Shown: positions 24,377 to 32,885 of the stretch, piece by piece
Layout: each line of letters begins with the position of its first letter
How positions within the stretch are numbered: position 1 is the first letter of the stretch
Assembly (NCBI GenBank): GCA_900553605.1
Contig: USDX01000002.1
Span: 62,001 to 126,000 of the forward strand
Origin: an uncultured Eggerthella sp.
GTDB taxonomy: Bacteria > Actinomycetota > Coriobacteriia > Coriobacteriales > Eggerthellaceae
Length of the DNA stretch: 64,000 nucleotides
Direction: 5' to 3'
Program-made: the position numbers and the translations under genes
The notes under the pieces: generated by a model
Told to the model about the DNA's origin: nothing
Database searches by the model: none
Seen by the model: only the letters and a program-made list of their open reading frames with translations

Positions 24377-26266
24377 TTGGGAAAGCTTCAGATCATGGAC
24401 ACCACCATTCGCGACGGCCAGCAGAGCCTCTGGGCAACTCGTATGCCTATCGGCGATATGCTCCCGATCTTACCTAAGATGGATCGCGTAGGTTATTGGG
24501 CTATCGAGGCTTGGGGCGGTGCGACGTTCGACACTTGCCTGCGCTTCCTCGACGAAAACCCTTGGGATCGCTTGCGCTCTATCAAGTCGAAGACCCCCAA
24601 CACGCGTCTTTCCATGCTGTCCCGTGGACAGAACCTGGTGGGTTACAAGCACTATTCCAAGGATGTCGTTAACCGCTTCATCGCTGCTGCTCATCGCAAC
24701 GGCATTGACGTGTTCCGCGTGTTCGACGCGCTGAACGATATTCGCAACGTGGTAGATAACGCCGAGGCCATTAAGGCATGCGGCGGCCACTTCGAAGGCG
24801 CTATTTCCTATACGCTTTCTCCGGTTCATACGCTCGATAGCTTCCTTGAGTATGGTCAGCAACTTAAGGATCTTGGCGCTGACTCCATTGCCATCAAGGA
24901 TATGGCGGGCATGCTTACCCCGTATCGCACTGAGCGCATCGTTAAGGCATTCAATGCCGAAATCGGTCTGCCGATTCACGTTCATTGCCACTATGTTGGT
25001 GGTATGGCTCCTGCTAACTACCTGAAGGCTGCTGAAGCTGGTGCCGCTATTGTCGATACCGCTGCCGCACCTTTGGCATTCGGCAACTCTCAGCCTGCGG
25101 TTGAAATGCTCGTTGCCGCTATGCAGGAAAGCCGTTACGACACTGGGCTTGACCTGGGTCTGCTGTTTGAGATTTCCGAGTATTGGGAAGAGGTTCGCAA
25201 GCGCGGCCATTATAAGCGCGGCGTTTCCTCTCTTACCCATATGAAGGTCTATTCGCATCAGGTTCCTGGCGGTATGATGTCGAACCTTATGTCGCAGCTG
25301 GAAATCCAGAATGCAATCGACCGCCTCGACGACGTTATGGAAGAAATTCCTCGCGTTCGTGCTGAGGTTGGCTATCCGCCGTTGGTAACGCCTCTTTCCC
25401 AGATCGTAGGCACGCAGGCCGTGTTCAATGTTCTGACGGGTAAGCGCTGGAGCGTTGTTTCCAAGGAAATGAAAGATTACATTTGCGGTTACTACGGAAA
25501 GGCTCCTGGTCCCATGAGCCCAGAGGTGGTAAACCGTGTTGTGGGCGAATCCGACATCATGCTTGATCCTGATGTTGCTCCTGGTTCGCTGGTAACTACC
25601 ACGTTCGCCGAGCTTGAAGAAGAAATCGGCGATCTGGCAAAAACTGAAGAAGACGTTTTGATGTACGCGCTTTTCCCGAATGAGGCTCGTACGTATTTGA
25701 GCAAGCACCGTACATCTGAAAAGGTCGATTTCCTTCTTGAAGAGGAATCGAGCAACACCAAGGAGGACGATTACGTGGATATCAATCAGATTCGAGAGCT
25801 CGTTCGCGTTGCCGAGGAAAGCGGCGTTGGCGAAATCGTAGTCGAGGAAGAGGGCGCTCGTATCGCAGTCCGCATGCCCGGCGCCGTTGCGGCCGCTCCT
25901 GCTGCCCCTGTTGCAGCCGCAGCTCCTGCAGCTGCTGCACCCGCTGCCGCTCCTGCCGCAGCTCCCGCTGCAGCCGCTTCTCATCCTGCAAATTGGTACT
26001 GCGTAACCTCTCCGATGGTAGGCACGTTCTATGCTGCTCCCGCTCCTGGCGAGCCTGCTTTTGTTCAGGTTGGCGACGAGGTTGCCGCAAACCAGACGCT
26101 GTGCATCGTTGAAGCCATGAAGCTCATGAATGAAATCGGCGCCGAAGAAATGGGCACGGTACGCGAGGTATGTGTTGAGGATGCAACTCCGGTAGAGTTC
26201 GGCACCCCGCTGTTCTACATCGAGCCCCACACGAGCCATGACGCTGTTGGTCCGGAGAGTGCATAA
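24377..26266 (+). CDS. Carboxyltransferase (5S/PycB type) fused to AccB-type biotin carrier
   Basis: A 629-residue fusion. Residues 1-460 are a biotin-dependent carboxyltransferase of the pyruvate carboxylase / oxaloacetate decarboxylase / transcarboxylase 5S class: DTTIRDGQQS with the metal Asp, the modified lysine in AIKDMAGML, and HVHCHYVGG with two His. From about residue 467 it looks like a whole AccB: DINQIRELVRVAEESGVGEI, an Ala-Pro linker, then SPMVGTFYAAPAPGEPAF and the biotin site EAMKLMN. The TTG start has the SD AGGAGGT. accC follows at once, so together they could form a two-subunit pyruvate carboxylase. No Na-pump subunits are nearby. Confidence 0.85.
   Translation: MGKLQIMDTTIRDGQQSLWATRMPIGDMLPILPKMDRVGYWAIEAWGGATFDTCLRFLDENPWDRLRSIKSKTPNTRLSMLSRGQNLVGYKHYSKDVVNRFIAAAHRNGIDVFRVFDALNDIRNVVDNAEAIKACGGHFEGAISYTLSPVHTLDSFLEYGQQLKDLGADSIAIKDMAGMLTPYRTERIVKAFNAEIGLPIHVHCHYVGGMAPANYLKAAEAGAAIVDTAAAPLAFGNSQPAVEMLVAAMQESRYDTGLDLGLLFEISEYWEEVRKRGHYKRGVSSLTHMKVYSHQVPGGMMSNLMSQLEIQNAIDRLDDVMEEIPRVRAEVGYPPLVTPLSQIVGTQAVFNVLTGKRWSVVSKEMKDYICGYYGKAPGPMSPEVVNRVVGESDIMLDPDVAPGSLVTTTFAELEEEIGDLAKTEEDVLMYALFPNEARTYLSKHRTSEKVDFLLEEESSNTKEDDYVDINQIRELVRVAEESGVGEIVVEEEGARIAVRMPGAVAAAPAAPVAAAAPAAAAPAAAPAAAPAAAASHPANWYCVTSPMVGTFYAAPAPGEPAFVQVGDEVAANQTLCIVEAMKLMNEIGAEEMGTVREVCVEDATPVEFGTPLFYIEPHTSHDAVGPESA
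25760..25777 (+). promoter_or_regulatory. Internal ribosome binding site and GTG start for the AccB part
   Basis: Inside the fusion gene, AAGGAGG (25760-25766) stands eight bases before an in-frame GTG (25775-25777). Translation from it would give a 163-residue protein beginning MDINQIRELV, exactly where stand-alone AccB proteins begin. This suggests that a free biotin carrier can be made in addition to the fusion. Confidence 0.5.
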
Positions 26267-27616
26267 ATGTTTGACAAGGTCTTAATTGCCAACCGCGGAG
26301 AGGTTGCCCTGCGCATCATGCGTGCCTGCAAGGAGCTGGGCATCAAAACCGTGGCGGTATATTCAACGGAGGATGCCGATACGTACCCCGTTCGCTACGC
26401 GGACGAAAAGGTATGCATCGGTCCTGCTCCTGCCAATAAAAGTTATCTGGTAATGCCTTCTATCATCGCTGCAGCGGTGAACACCGGCTGTCAGGCTATC
26501 CATCCGGGTTATGGCTTCTTGGCTGAGAATTCCGATTTCGCTCGTGCCTGCGCCGACAATGATCTGGTGTTCATCGGCCCTTCGCCTGAGTGCATCGATG
26601 CTATGGGCAACAAGGCTGCCGCCCGTGACACCATGAAGGCCTGCGGCGTTCCTACGGTGCCCGGCTCTGACGGTGTTGTCGAAACGGTCGAAGAGGCCCG
26701 TAAGTTCGCTGAAGAAGTGGGCTATCCGGTACTCATCAAGGCATCTGCTGGCGGCGGTGGTAAGGGCATGCGCGAAGTGCATGACCCTGCCGATCTGGAA
26801 TCCCAGTTCATGGCCGCGAAGAACGAAGCTCTTGCAGCGTTTGGCAACGGTGATGTATACCTGGAAAAGCTTGTTCTTCGTCCGCGTCACGTCGAGGTGC
26901 AGATCCTTGCCGACAAGCACGGTAATCGTATTTCCTTGTGCGAACGCGACTGCTCGCTGCAGCGTCGCCATCAGAAGCTGCTCGAGGAAGCTCCTTCGCC
27001 AGCTCTGACCGAGGAAATCCGCCGTGCTATGGGCGTTGCTGCCGTTAAGGCAGTGCGTGCAACGGGTTACGAGAATGCGGGTACCATCGAATTCTTGCTC
27101 GATACGGACGGCAAGTTCTACTTCATGGAAATGAACACTCGTGTTCAGGTGGAGCACCCGGTTTCGGAGCAGATTACGGGCACCGACATCATTAAGGAGC
27201 AGCTGCGCATTGCTTCGGGTGAGCCCATCTCCTGTATTGAGCGTGCACCCTTTACGCCCTTTGGCCATGCTATGGAGTTCCGCATCAACGCTGAAGATCC
27301 TGAGCATGATTTCCGTCCGTGCCCCGGCAACATCACGCGCTTTGAGGTTCCCGGTGGTCCTGGTGTTCGTGTGGAAACCTACATCAAGCAAGGCGACCGC
27401 ATCTCTCCGTATTATGATTCCATGGTTGCCAAATTGATCGTGTGGGGCATTGACCGCGATGAGTGCATCGCTCGAGGCAAACGTGCTCTGAGTGAGTTCT
27501 GCATCGAGGGCATCAAAACCACGATCCCCTTCCATTTGGAGGTTCTTGAAAAGGAAGCCTTCGTTGAAGGAAGGGTGTATACCGATTTCATCGAAACCGA
27601 AATGGGGGATGAATAA
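26267..27616 (+). CDS. accC: Biotin carboxylase
   Basis: The 449-residue ATP-grasp enzyme carboxylates the biotin of the preceding carrier. It begins MFDKVLIANRGEVALRIMRAC, and continues with HPGYGFLAENSDFARAC, the glycine-rich ATP loop KASAGGGGKGMREV, RHVEVQILADKHGN, CSLQRRHQKLLEEAP and FMEMNTRVQVEHPVSE. The ATG directly follows the TAA of the carboxyltransferase gene. With that gene it makes a complete biotin-dependent carboxylase. Confidence 0.95.
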   Translation: MFDKVLIANRGEVALRIMRACKELGIKTVAVYSTEDADTYPVRYADEKVCIGPAPANKSYLVMPSIIAAAVNTGCQAIHPGYGFLAENSDFARACADNDLVFIGPSPECIDAMGNKAAARDTMKACGVPTVPGSDGVVETVEEARKFAEEVGYPVLIKASAGGGGKGMREVHDPADLESQFMAAKNEALAAFGNGDVYLEKLVLRPRHVEVQILADKHGNRISLCERDCSLQRRHQKLLEEAPSPALTEEIRRAMGVAAVKAVRATGYENAGTIEFLLDTDGKFYFMEMNTRVQVEHPVSEQITGTDIIKEQLRIASGEPISCIERAPFTPFGHAMEFRINAEDPEHDFRPCPGNITRFEVPGGPGVRVETYIKQGDRISPYYDSMVAKLIVWGIDRDECIARGKRALSEFCIEGIKTTIPFHLEVLEKEAFVEGRVYTDFIETEMGDE

Positions 27617-27617
27617 T

Positions 27618-27962
27618 ATGTCAGATATCAATACCGAAAGCATGGCAATCGCGCCAGGCGTTGTGGAAACGATTGTTACCCTCGCTGTTCGCGATGTTGC
27701 CGGCGTGGCATCGGTTGGTGCTGCACCTTCCGGGATCCGTTCCCTTCTTTCGTTCAAACAGTCCGCGCAGGGCGTGTCCGTCAACGTTTCTCATGACAAC
27801 ACGGTAGACGTTGCGGTTTCCCTTCGTGTCCAGTCGGGTCGCTCTTTGAACGAAATCGCCGATAATGTTCGCAAGTCTGTGGCTGATGCTGTTCTTTCGC
27901 AGGTTGGCCTCACGGTGTCACGCGTGGATATCCGCGTTGACGGCATCGCATTCCAGGATTAG
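27618..27962 (+). CDS. Asp23/Gls24 family envelope stress protein
   Basis: A 114-residue protein of the Asp23/Gls24 family, small alpha/beta proteins linked to envelope stress in Gram-positive bacteria. Family features are AIAPGVVETIVTLAVRDVAG (the usual 'I...V...IA..A...VpGV' opening), a VSVNVSHDNTVDVAVSLRV strand pair and the closing VSRVDIRVDGI. ATG 27618 has GGGGGA upstream; an in-frame ATG at 27609 overlaps the accC stop. It is followed immediately by nusB, a common arrangement. Confidence 0.85.
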   Translation: MSDINTESMAIAPGVVETIVTLAVRDVAGVASVGAAPSGIRSLLSFKQSAQGVSVNVSHDNTVDVAVSLRVQSGRSLNEIADNVRKSVADAVLSQVGLTVSRVDIRVDGIAFQD

Positions 27963-28399
27963 TGGTGCTTGTGTCTAAAGCTTTTTCTCAGCACGAAGAA
28001 CGCACCCTTGCTCGTAAGCATGCGCTGCAGCTTATGTATCAGGGTGAGATTCTGGAAAAGACTCCGCGTGAGCTTATCGATAATGGCCAGCTTGTTCCTG
28101 AAACACAGGGTTTGGGCGAGTATGCTCTGATGCTTCTTGACGGCGCCAAGGAAAACCTTGAAGCAATCGATGAGCTTATCGAATCTGCAAGCGACAACTG
28201 GACGCTCGACCGCATGCCTGTAGTCGACCGTTCGTTGCTTCGCCTTACCACGTATGAAATGCGCTACGTTGACGATGTGCCTGTTTCGGTATCTATCAAC
28301 GAAGCCGTTAACCTGGCTAAAGAGTTTGGCGGCGACGATTCCCCGAGGTTCATTAACGGAATCTTGGGCCGTATCGCTATCCAGCTTGAAAGCGAGTAG
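27962..28399 (+). CDS. nusB: Transcription antitermination factor NusB
   Basis: A 145-residue all-helical protein that binds boxA RNA with S10 and supports antitermination in rRNA operons. It shows RTLARKHALQLMYQGEI at the N-terminus and NWTLDRMPVVDRSLLRLTTYEM with the ending SINEAVNLAKEFGGDDSPRFINGILGRI. GTG 27962 overlaps the stop of the previous gene by one base; a second GTG nine bases on is also possible. xseB and dxs follow closely. Confidence 0.94.
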   Translation: MVLVSKAFSQHEERTLARKHALQLMYQGEILEKTPRELIDNGQLVPETQGLGEYALMLLDGAKENLEAIDELIESASDNWTLDRMPVVDRSLLRLTTYEMRYVDDVPVSVSINEAVNLAKEFGGDDSPRFINGILGRIAIQLESE

Positions 28400-28404
28400 G
28401 CATA

Positions 28405-28641
28405 ATGGAATCACAGGCTCCTCAGACGTTCGAGGACATTAAGGCGCGCCTTGACGAAATCGTGGCGGCTGTCAGCGATGAGGAGCTTCCTCTTGATGAG
28501 GCTTTGAGCCTGTACGAGGAAGCGGTGGGCATCGGTCTTACCGCTTCTCGCATCATGGAAGAGGGGATTGCTGCTAAGGAAGCCGAATCCGCCGAGGCTC
28601 AAGCCTCGTCGGATTCGGGTACTTCGTCCTCGGACGAATAG
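28405..28641 (+). CDS. xseB: Exodeoxyribonuclease VII small subunit
   Basis: A 78-residue subunit that assembles with XseA to degrade single-stranded DNA. The family core TFEDIKARLDEIVAAVSDEELPLDEALSLYEEAVGIG is followed by an acidic Ser-rich tail. The start is 5 bases after the nusB stop. The large subunit xseA, often next to it, is not present in this window. Confidence 0.9.
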   Translation: MESQAPQTFEDIKARLDEIVAAVSDEELPLDEALSLYEEAVGIGLTASRIMEEGIAAKEAESAEAQASSDSGTSSSDE

Positions 28642-28654
28642 GAGGAAGTGCCGT

Positions 28655-30532
28655 ATGGCCCGCATACTTGACTCCATCGATTCCCCAGACAAGTTGAAGC
28701 TCCTCACCGATGAGGAGCTTTCCATATTGGCGCAGGAAATTCGCGAGGAGATCATTAACGTCACTTCCAAGACGGGCGGTCATGTCGCATCGAGCCTTGG
28801 GGCGGTTGAAATCATTTTGGCGGTTCATTCGCTCATTGATTCGCCCCATGACCGTTTTCTGTTCGATGTTGGGCATCAGTCGTATGCCCATATGCTCATC
28901 ACGGGGCGTCTAAATGAATTCCCCACGCTTCGCCAATACAAGGGGTTGTCGGGTTTTCCGAAGCCTCACAGCAATCCTCATGATGTGCACCCTTCTGGCC
29001 ATGCTTCCGACTCGCTTTCTGTAGCATGCGGATTGGCGCGTGCGCGCGATTTGCGCGGTGACAATCAAAAGATCGTGGCTCTTATTGGCGATGCTTCGCT
29101 TGCTGGTGGTATGGCCTTCGAGGCACTTAACGATATCGGCCAAGCGCAGACGCCGCTCGTTATCATTTTGAACGACAACGAAATGAGCATTGCACGCAAT
29201 GTGGGCGCAATGGCTATGCACTTGGGCGCGCTGCGCGTTACGAGCAATTACCGCAAGAACCGCGATAACATGCAGGATTTTATGGAGAACTCTCTTGGTC
29301 CTGCAGGTAAGGCCATGGTGAAACTGGGCAAAACGGCAAAAGAGTCGTTGAAGCAGTTTGTCATGCCTGACACTATGCTTTTCGAGCAATTGGGTATTGT
29401 ATGTACGCCGCCTGTTGATGGTCACGATATTCCTGCACTGAAACGGACTATCGGCCATGCGTTGGAATCCGATGTTCCTGTTCTGGTGCATGTGGTTACC
29501 AAAAAGGGTGCGGGCTATGGGCCGGCTGAGGCCGATCCATCCCGATTCCATGGTACGGGACCTTATGATATTGCTACAGGTGCCTCGCTGAAGGCTGCCC
29601 CCAAGGCCCTTACTTATACGCAAGCATTTACTAAGGCATTTGAGAAAGAAGCTCAGCTGGATAACTCCATCTGCGCTATTTCTGCCGCTATGGTTGACGG
29701 AACGGGATTGCGGCCCTTTGCGAATTCCCATCCCGATAGGTGCTTCGATGTCGGAATAGCAGAAGGTCATGCGGTGGGCATGGCAAGCGGTTTGGCGTTA
29801 GGCGGCCGTAAACCGGTAGTGGCCTTGTATTCCACTTTTTTCCAGCGTGCAATCGATCAGGCCATTATCAACGTGGCTCTCGAAAAGCTCAATGTTGTGT
29901 TTGCTCTCGATCGTGCGGGTTTGGTGGGTGACGACGGCCCCACGCATCACGGCATGTTCGATATGGTGCTTCTGCGGTGTGTGCCAAATATGAAGATCTT
30001 GGCACCCTCAAATGAAGCCGAGCTTGCCCATGCATTGCATACCGCTTTGAAACTTGATGGGCCTGTTGCCCTGCGCTATCCCCGTGGTGAAGCACCGGGT
30101 GTCCCTATGCCGGACGATGCCCTTATGATGAAACCTGGTAAGTCGCGTGAGGTTCGCGGAGGCACACAGGCTGCAATTCTGGCATTCGGCCGTATGGTCA
30201 ACTATGCCGTTGATGCCGCTGAGTTTCTTTCGGAGCAAGGCCTTTCGGTGCGTGTTGTTGATATGCGTTGGGTAAAGCCTCTCGACCTTGAGGCAATTGC
30301 GGCAGCCGCAGAAACCGGGGTCGTGGTAACGGTTGAAGATGGCGTTCGTATTGGTGGAGCTGGCGAAGGTGTAGCAGAAGCCTTGGCGCTCATGGGCTCC
30401 ACCTCAAAAGTTGAGGTTTTGGGCTTGCCTGACAGCTTTGTTGCTCAGGGTAAAGTGGATCAGCTATTTGCTGATTTGGGCATTGATGCCAAAGGCATTG
30501 CTCGTACCGTTGCGAATTTGCTTGGTGAATAG
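28655..30532 (+). CDS. dxs: 1-deoxy-D-xylulose-5-phosphate synthase
   Basis: This 625-residue thiamine-diphosphate enzyme joins pyruvate and glyceraldehyde-3-phosphate, the entry step of the MEP isoprenoid pathway. Features are GGHVASSLGAVEI, DVGHQSYAHMLITGR, the ThDP motif GDASLAGGMAFEALN, HGTGPYD and the transketolase domain DVGIAEGHAVGMASGLA with GDDGPTHHGMFD. ATG 28655 has the SD AGGAGGAA and lies 13 bases after xseB. Complete. Confidence 0.95.
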   Translation: MARILDSIDSPDKLKLLTDEELSILAQEIREEIINVTSKTGGHVASSLGAVEIILAVHSLIDSPHDRFLFDVGHQSYAHMLITGRLNEFPTLRQYKGLSGFPKPHSNPHDVHPSGHASDSLSVACGLARARDLRGDNQKIVALIGDASLAGGMAFEALNDIGQAQTPLVIILNDNEMSIARNVGAMAMHLGALRVTSNYRKNRDNMQDFMENSLGPAGKAMVKLGKTAKESLKQFVMPDTMLFEQLGIVCTPPVDGHDIPALKRTIGHALESDVPVLVHVVTKKGAGYGPAEADPSRFHGTGPYDIATGASLKAAPKALTYTQAFTKAFEKEAQLDNSICAISAAMVDGTGLRPFANSHPDRCFDVGIAEGHAVGMASGLALGGRKPVVALYSTFFQRAIDQAIINVALEKLNVVFALDRAGLVGDDGPTHHGMFDMVLLRCVPNMKILAPSNEAELAHALHTALKLDGPVALRYPRGEAPGVPMPDDALMMKPGKSREVRGGTQAAILAFGRMVNYAVDAAEFLSEQGLSVRVVDMRWVKPLDLEAIAAAAETGVVVTVEDGVRIGGAGEGVAEALALMGSTSKVEVLGLPDSFVAQGKVDQLFADLGIDAKGIARTVANLLGE

Positions 30533-30564
30533 GCTGTTGTATACAGGTATTAGCCGCTAATAAT

Positions 30565-30596
30565 GCAAGGGCCGTCCGGGCCCTTGCTTATTCTTT
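30565..30596 (+). terminator. Intrinsic terminator of dxs
   Basis: GCAAGGGCC (30565-30573), five-base loop, GGCCCTTGC (30579-30587), then TTATTCTTT. Confidence 0.85.
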
Positions 30597-30599
30597 GGA

Positions 30600-31328
30600 G
30601 TGGAAGTGAATAACGAACAGAACATCAATGCTTGGCTGAGTGGCGCTTCGCTAGAAGTCGCTGAAACCACTTCGCGGCTTATGGGGGCAGTGGAAGAGCT
30701 TCGTAAAACGGAAACTATCTATCCTGCCCAAGATAAAATCTTGAACGCTTTGGCTTTTACAGCTCCTGAAGATGTGCGGGTGGTTATTCTGGGACAAGAC
30801 CCCTATCATGGCCCCAACCAAGCAATGGGGCTTTCGTTTTCGGTTCCGGAAGACGAAAAACTGCCGCCAAGCCTGCGCAACATCTATAAGGAAATGGTTT
30901 CTGATCTTGGGTGTTCCATGCCTGAAAGCGGGGATTTGACCTCTTGGGCTGGGCAGGGTGTTCTCCTGTTGAACACGACGCTCACTGTACGTGAACATGC
31001 CGCAAATTCGCATGCAAAACTGGGGTGGCAGGTGTTAACCAATTATGTGATTGAACGGTGCTTCATGTTGCCGCAGCCTATTGTGTTTTTGGCTTGGGGC
31101 AGACATGCGGTAGCTCTTGTTGAAGATGCGCGCGCGAAGGCCGCTGACCAGGGCTCTGCGGGCTTGGATAACAAGCATATCCTCCAATCAACCCACCCTT
31201 CGCCTCTTTCTGCAAATAAACAGGGCGGGGAACTGCGTGCATTCATGGGGTCACGGCCCTTTTCTAGCGCGAACGCTTTACTTGCGCATTATGGTGAGAA
31301 CCCGATTTCGTGGCAAAGTGTTTGCTAA
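30600..31328 (+). CDS. ung: Uracil-DNA glycosylase
   Basis: A 242-residue family 1 enzyme that removes uracil from DNA. The water-activating motif GQDPYHGP, GLSFSVP, the LLLNTTLTV block and the DNA-intercalating loop HPSPLSA are all present. GTG 30600 overlaps the probable SD; the GTG at 30606, downstream of TTGGAG, may be the real start (240 residues). The stop overlaps the ATG of the CLC gene. Confidence 0.95.
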   Translation: MEVNNEQNINAWLSGASLEVAETTSRLMGAVEELRKTETIYPAQDKILNALAFTAPEDVRVVILGQDPYHGPNQAMGLSFSVPEDEKLPPSLRNIYKEMVSDLGCSMPESGDLTSWAGQGVLLLNTTLTVREHAANSHAKLGWQVLTNYVIERCFMLPQPIVFLAWGRHAVALVEDARAKAADQGSAGLDNKHILQSTHPSPLSANKQGGELRAFMGSRPFSSANALLAHYGENPISWQSVC

Positions 31329-32638
31329 TGGGTAGCTTTGCAAAACCCTTTAATCGTGTTTTCTTTTTGCTGTGCGTTTTTGTAACTGGCTCCTTAGCCG
31401 GTGCCTTTGTTTGGCTGTTCTTTTTTCTCATGGATAAGGGCATTGCCTTTTTGTGGCAGACGCTGCCTGGTTGGATAGGCTCCGTTACTGCAGAACCGCT
31501 CCCTGCTCTATCCCAAGGTCCTTTTGGATTCGTGCCCTTCCCCTTGATTGTCTGTGTGCTAGGCGGGTTGGTAATCGGGCTGTACACCAAACATACGGGG
31601 GTTGAGCCTGAAGAGCTCAATGGCGTGATGGCAAAGGTCAAGCAAGATGGTCGTTATGACTACAGCCATATCGGCAAGCTTTCATTGGCTGCGTTGCTTC
31701 CGTTGTTGTTTGGAGGAAGCGTGGGGCCTGAAGCTGGCCTAACGGGTGTTATTGCGGGTCTATGTACGTGGGTGGGCGGTAGGATGCGCAAGTTTGGCGC
31801 CGACTTTCGTGCCCTTACCATTGCTGGTGCCCAGGCGGCGCTCACCGCGGTGTTCACCGCTCCGCTCTATGGTTTTGTGGCCCCGCTCTCCGGGACGGCT
31901 GATGGTGCACGCGGGGAAGAGAACATCACTCTTCCGAAAGCTCAGAAAACCGTGGTGTATCTTTGCGCTATTGCGGGAGCATTGGGTGCGTTCTTGGTTT
32001 TGGGCCAACTGGTTGGGGAAAACTCTGGTTTGCCGAGATTCGACGCGGTGGAAGTTGGCTCGTACGAACTGGTGCTGTTGTTGCCGTTGGCTTTGGCGGG
32101 TATGGTTTGCGGCTGGGTATTTCATGCCGCCAATAAGGGCACTATGCGCCTTTCGCGTGCTATGGGGAATTGTCCTGTGGCGAAAGCGGTGTTTGCCGGT
32201 GTGGTTTTGGCTATATGCGGTATGGCGTTGCCGTACACCATGTTTGCCGGTGAATCGCAGGCGCATTGCCTGATAGAAGAATACTCGGCTCTTCCTGCAG
32301 CTGTGCTTATAGCTACTGGTTTTGTGAAATGCGCTCTTACGCCAACGTGCTTGAATCTGGGTTGGCGCGGCGGCCATTTCTTTCCTGTGATCTTCTCTGG
32401 CGTTAGCTTGGGCTATGGTTTTGCCTTGCTTACGGGGGCAGCGCCTGCGTTCTGCGTAGCTGCTTGTACATCAGCGTTGATGGGGGCGGTTATGCGTCAG
32501 CCTATTATGGCAGCGCTGCTGCTGATGTTGTGTTTCCCCCTGAAGGGTGTTGTTGTGATGCTTGTGGCAGCGGTGATCGGGGCGGCTATTCCGCTTCCCA
32601 GAGCGTTTCAGCCTGAACAAGCAAACGATAAAGCGTAG
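31328..32638 (+). CDS. CLC-type chloride channel/antiporter family protein
   Basis: A 436-residue polytopic membrane protein of the voltage-gated chloride channel family. The first conserved segment reads LLFGGSVGPEAGLTGVI. In Cl-/H+ antiporters this loop is GREGP, with a gating glutamate; here Val precedes GP, as in a bacterial subgroup with GGSxGPE. Transport may therefore be less coupled. The C-terminal CBS domains are absent. ATG 31328 overlaps the ung stop (TAATG), so the two are co-translated. Ion selectivity cannot be judged. Confidence 0.82.
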   Translation: MGSFAKPFNRVFFLLCVFVTGSLAGAFVWLFFFLMDKGIAFLWQTLPGWIGSVTAEPLPALSQGPFGFVPFPLIVCVLGGLVIGLYTKHTGVEPEELNGVMAKVKQDGRYDYSHIGKLSLAALLPLLFGGSVGPEAGLTGVIAGLCTWVGGRMRKFGADFRALTIAGAQAALTAVFTAPLYGFVAPLSGTADGARGEENITLPKAQKTVVYLCAIAGALGAFLVLGQLVGENSGLPRFDAVEVGSYELVLLLPLALAGMVCGWVFHAANKGTMRLSRAMGNCPVAKAVFAGVVLAICGMALPYTMFAGESQAHCLIEEYSALPAAVLIATGFVKCALTPTCLNLGWRGGHFFPVIFSGVSLGYGFALLTGAAPAFCVAACTSALMGAVMRQPIMAALLLMLCFPLKGVVVMLVAAVIGAAIPLPRAFQPEQANDKA

Positions 32639-32780
32639 CTCGAAGCCCCCTTTGAGTTTATGGCGAAATTAGCACTCGAGGCACTTTCTCGTGCTGGCAA
32701 ATCGAAGTATGCATTATTAGCGCCTGAGCCACTGAGGTAATCTGTTGTTTAGTGGTGTTCCTGGTTCGGTAAAAACAATA

Positions 32781-32872
32781 CGCCCCCGATTTCGTTCCAA
32801 GTGCCTCCCGTTTCTCGGTGTTCAAGAAACGTCGGGGTGCTTGTAGGGGAAATCGGGGGCGTTGTTGTTGGC
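32781..32872. terminator. Large bidirectional hairpin terminator
   Basis: A 13-bp perfect stem, CGCCCCCGATTTC (32781-32793) with GAAATCGGGGGCG (32849-32861), encloses a second imperfect hairpin (GTTTCT/AGAAAC near 32811 and 32826). It is followed by TTGTTGTT on the plus strand and by TATTGTTTTTACC on the minus strand. It separates the convergent CLC and SulP genes. Confidence 0.8.
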
Positions 32873-32885
32873 AGTTGCGAAGTGC

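Noticed and set aside
24470..26239. 589-codon frame antisense to the carboxyltransferase fusion, and a 473-codon frame antisense to accC
   Set aside because: Both lie fully opposite genes with complete motifs and lack ribosome sites and recognisable domains.
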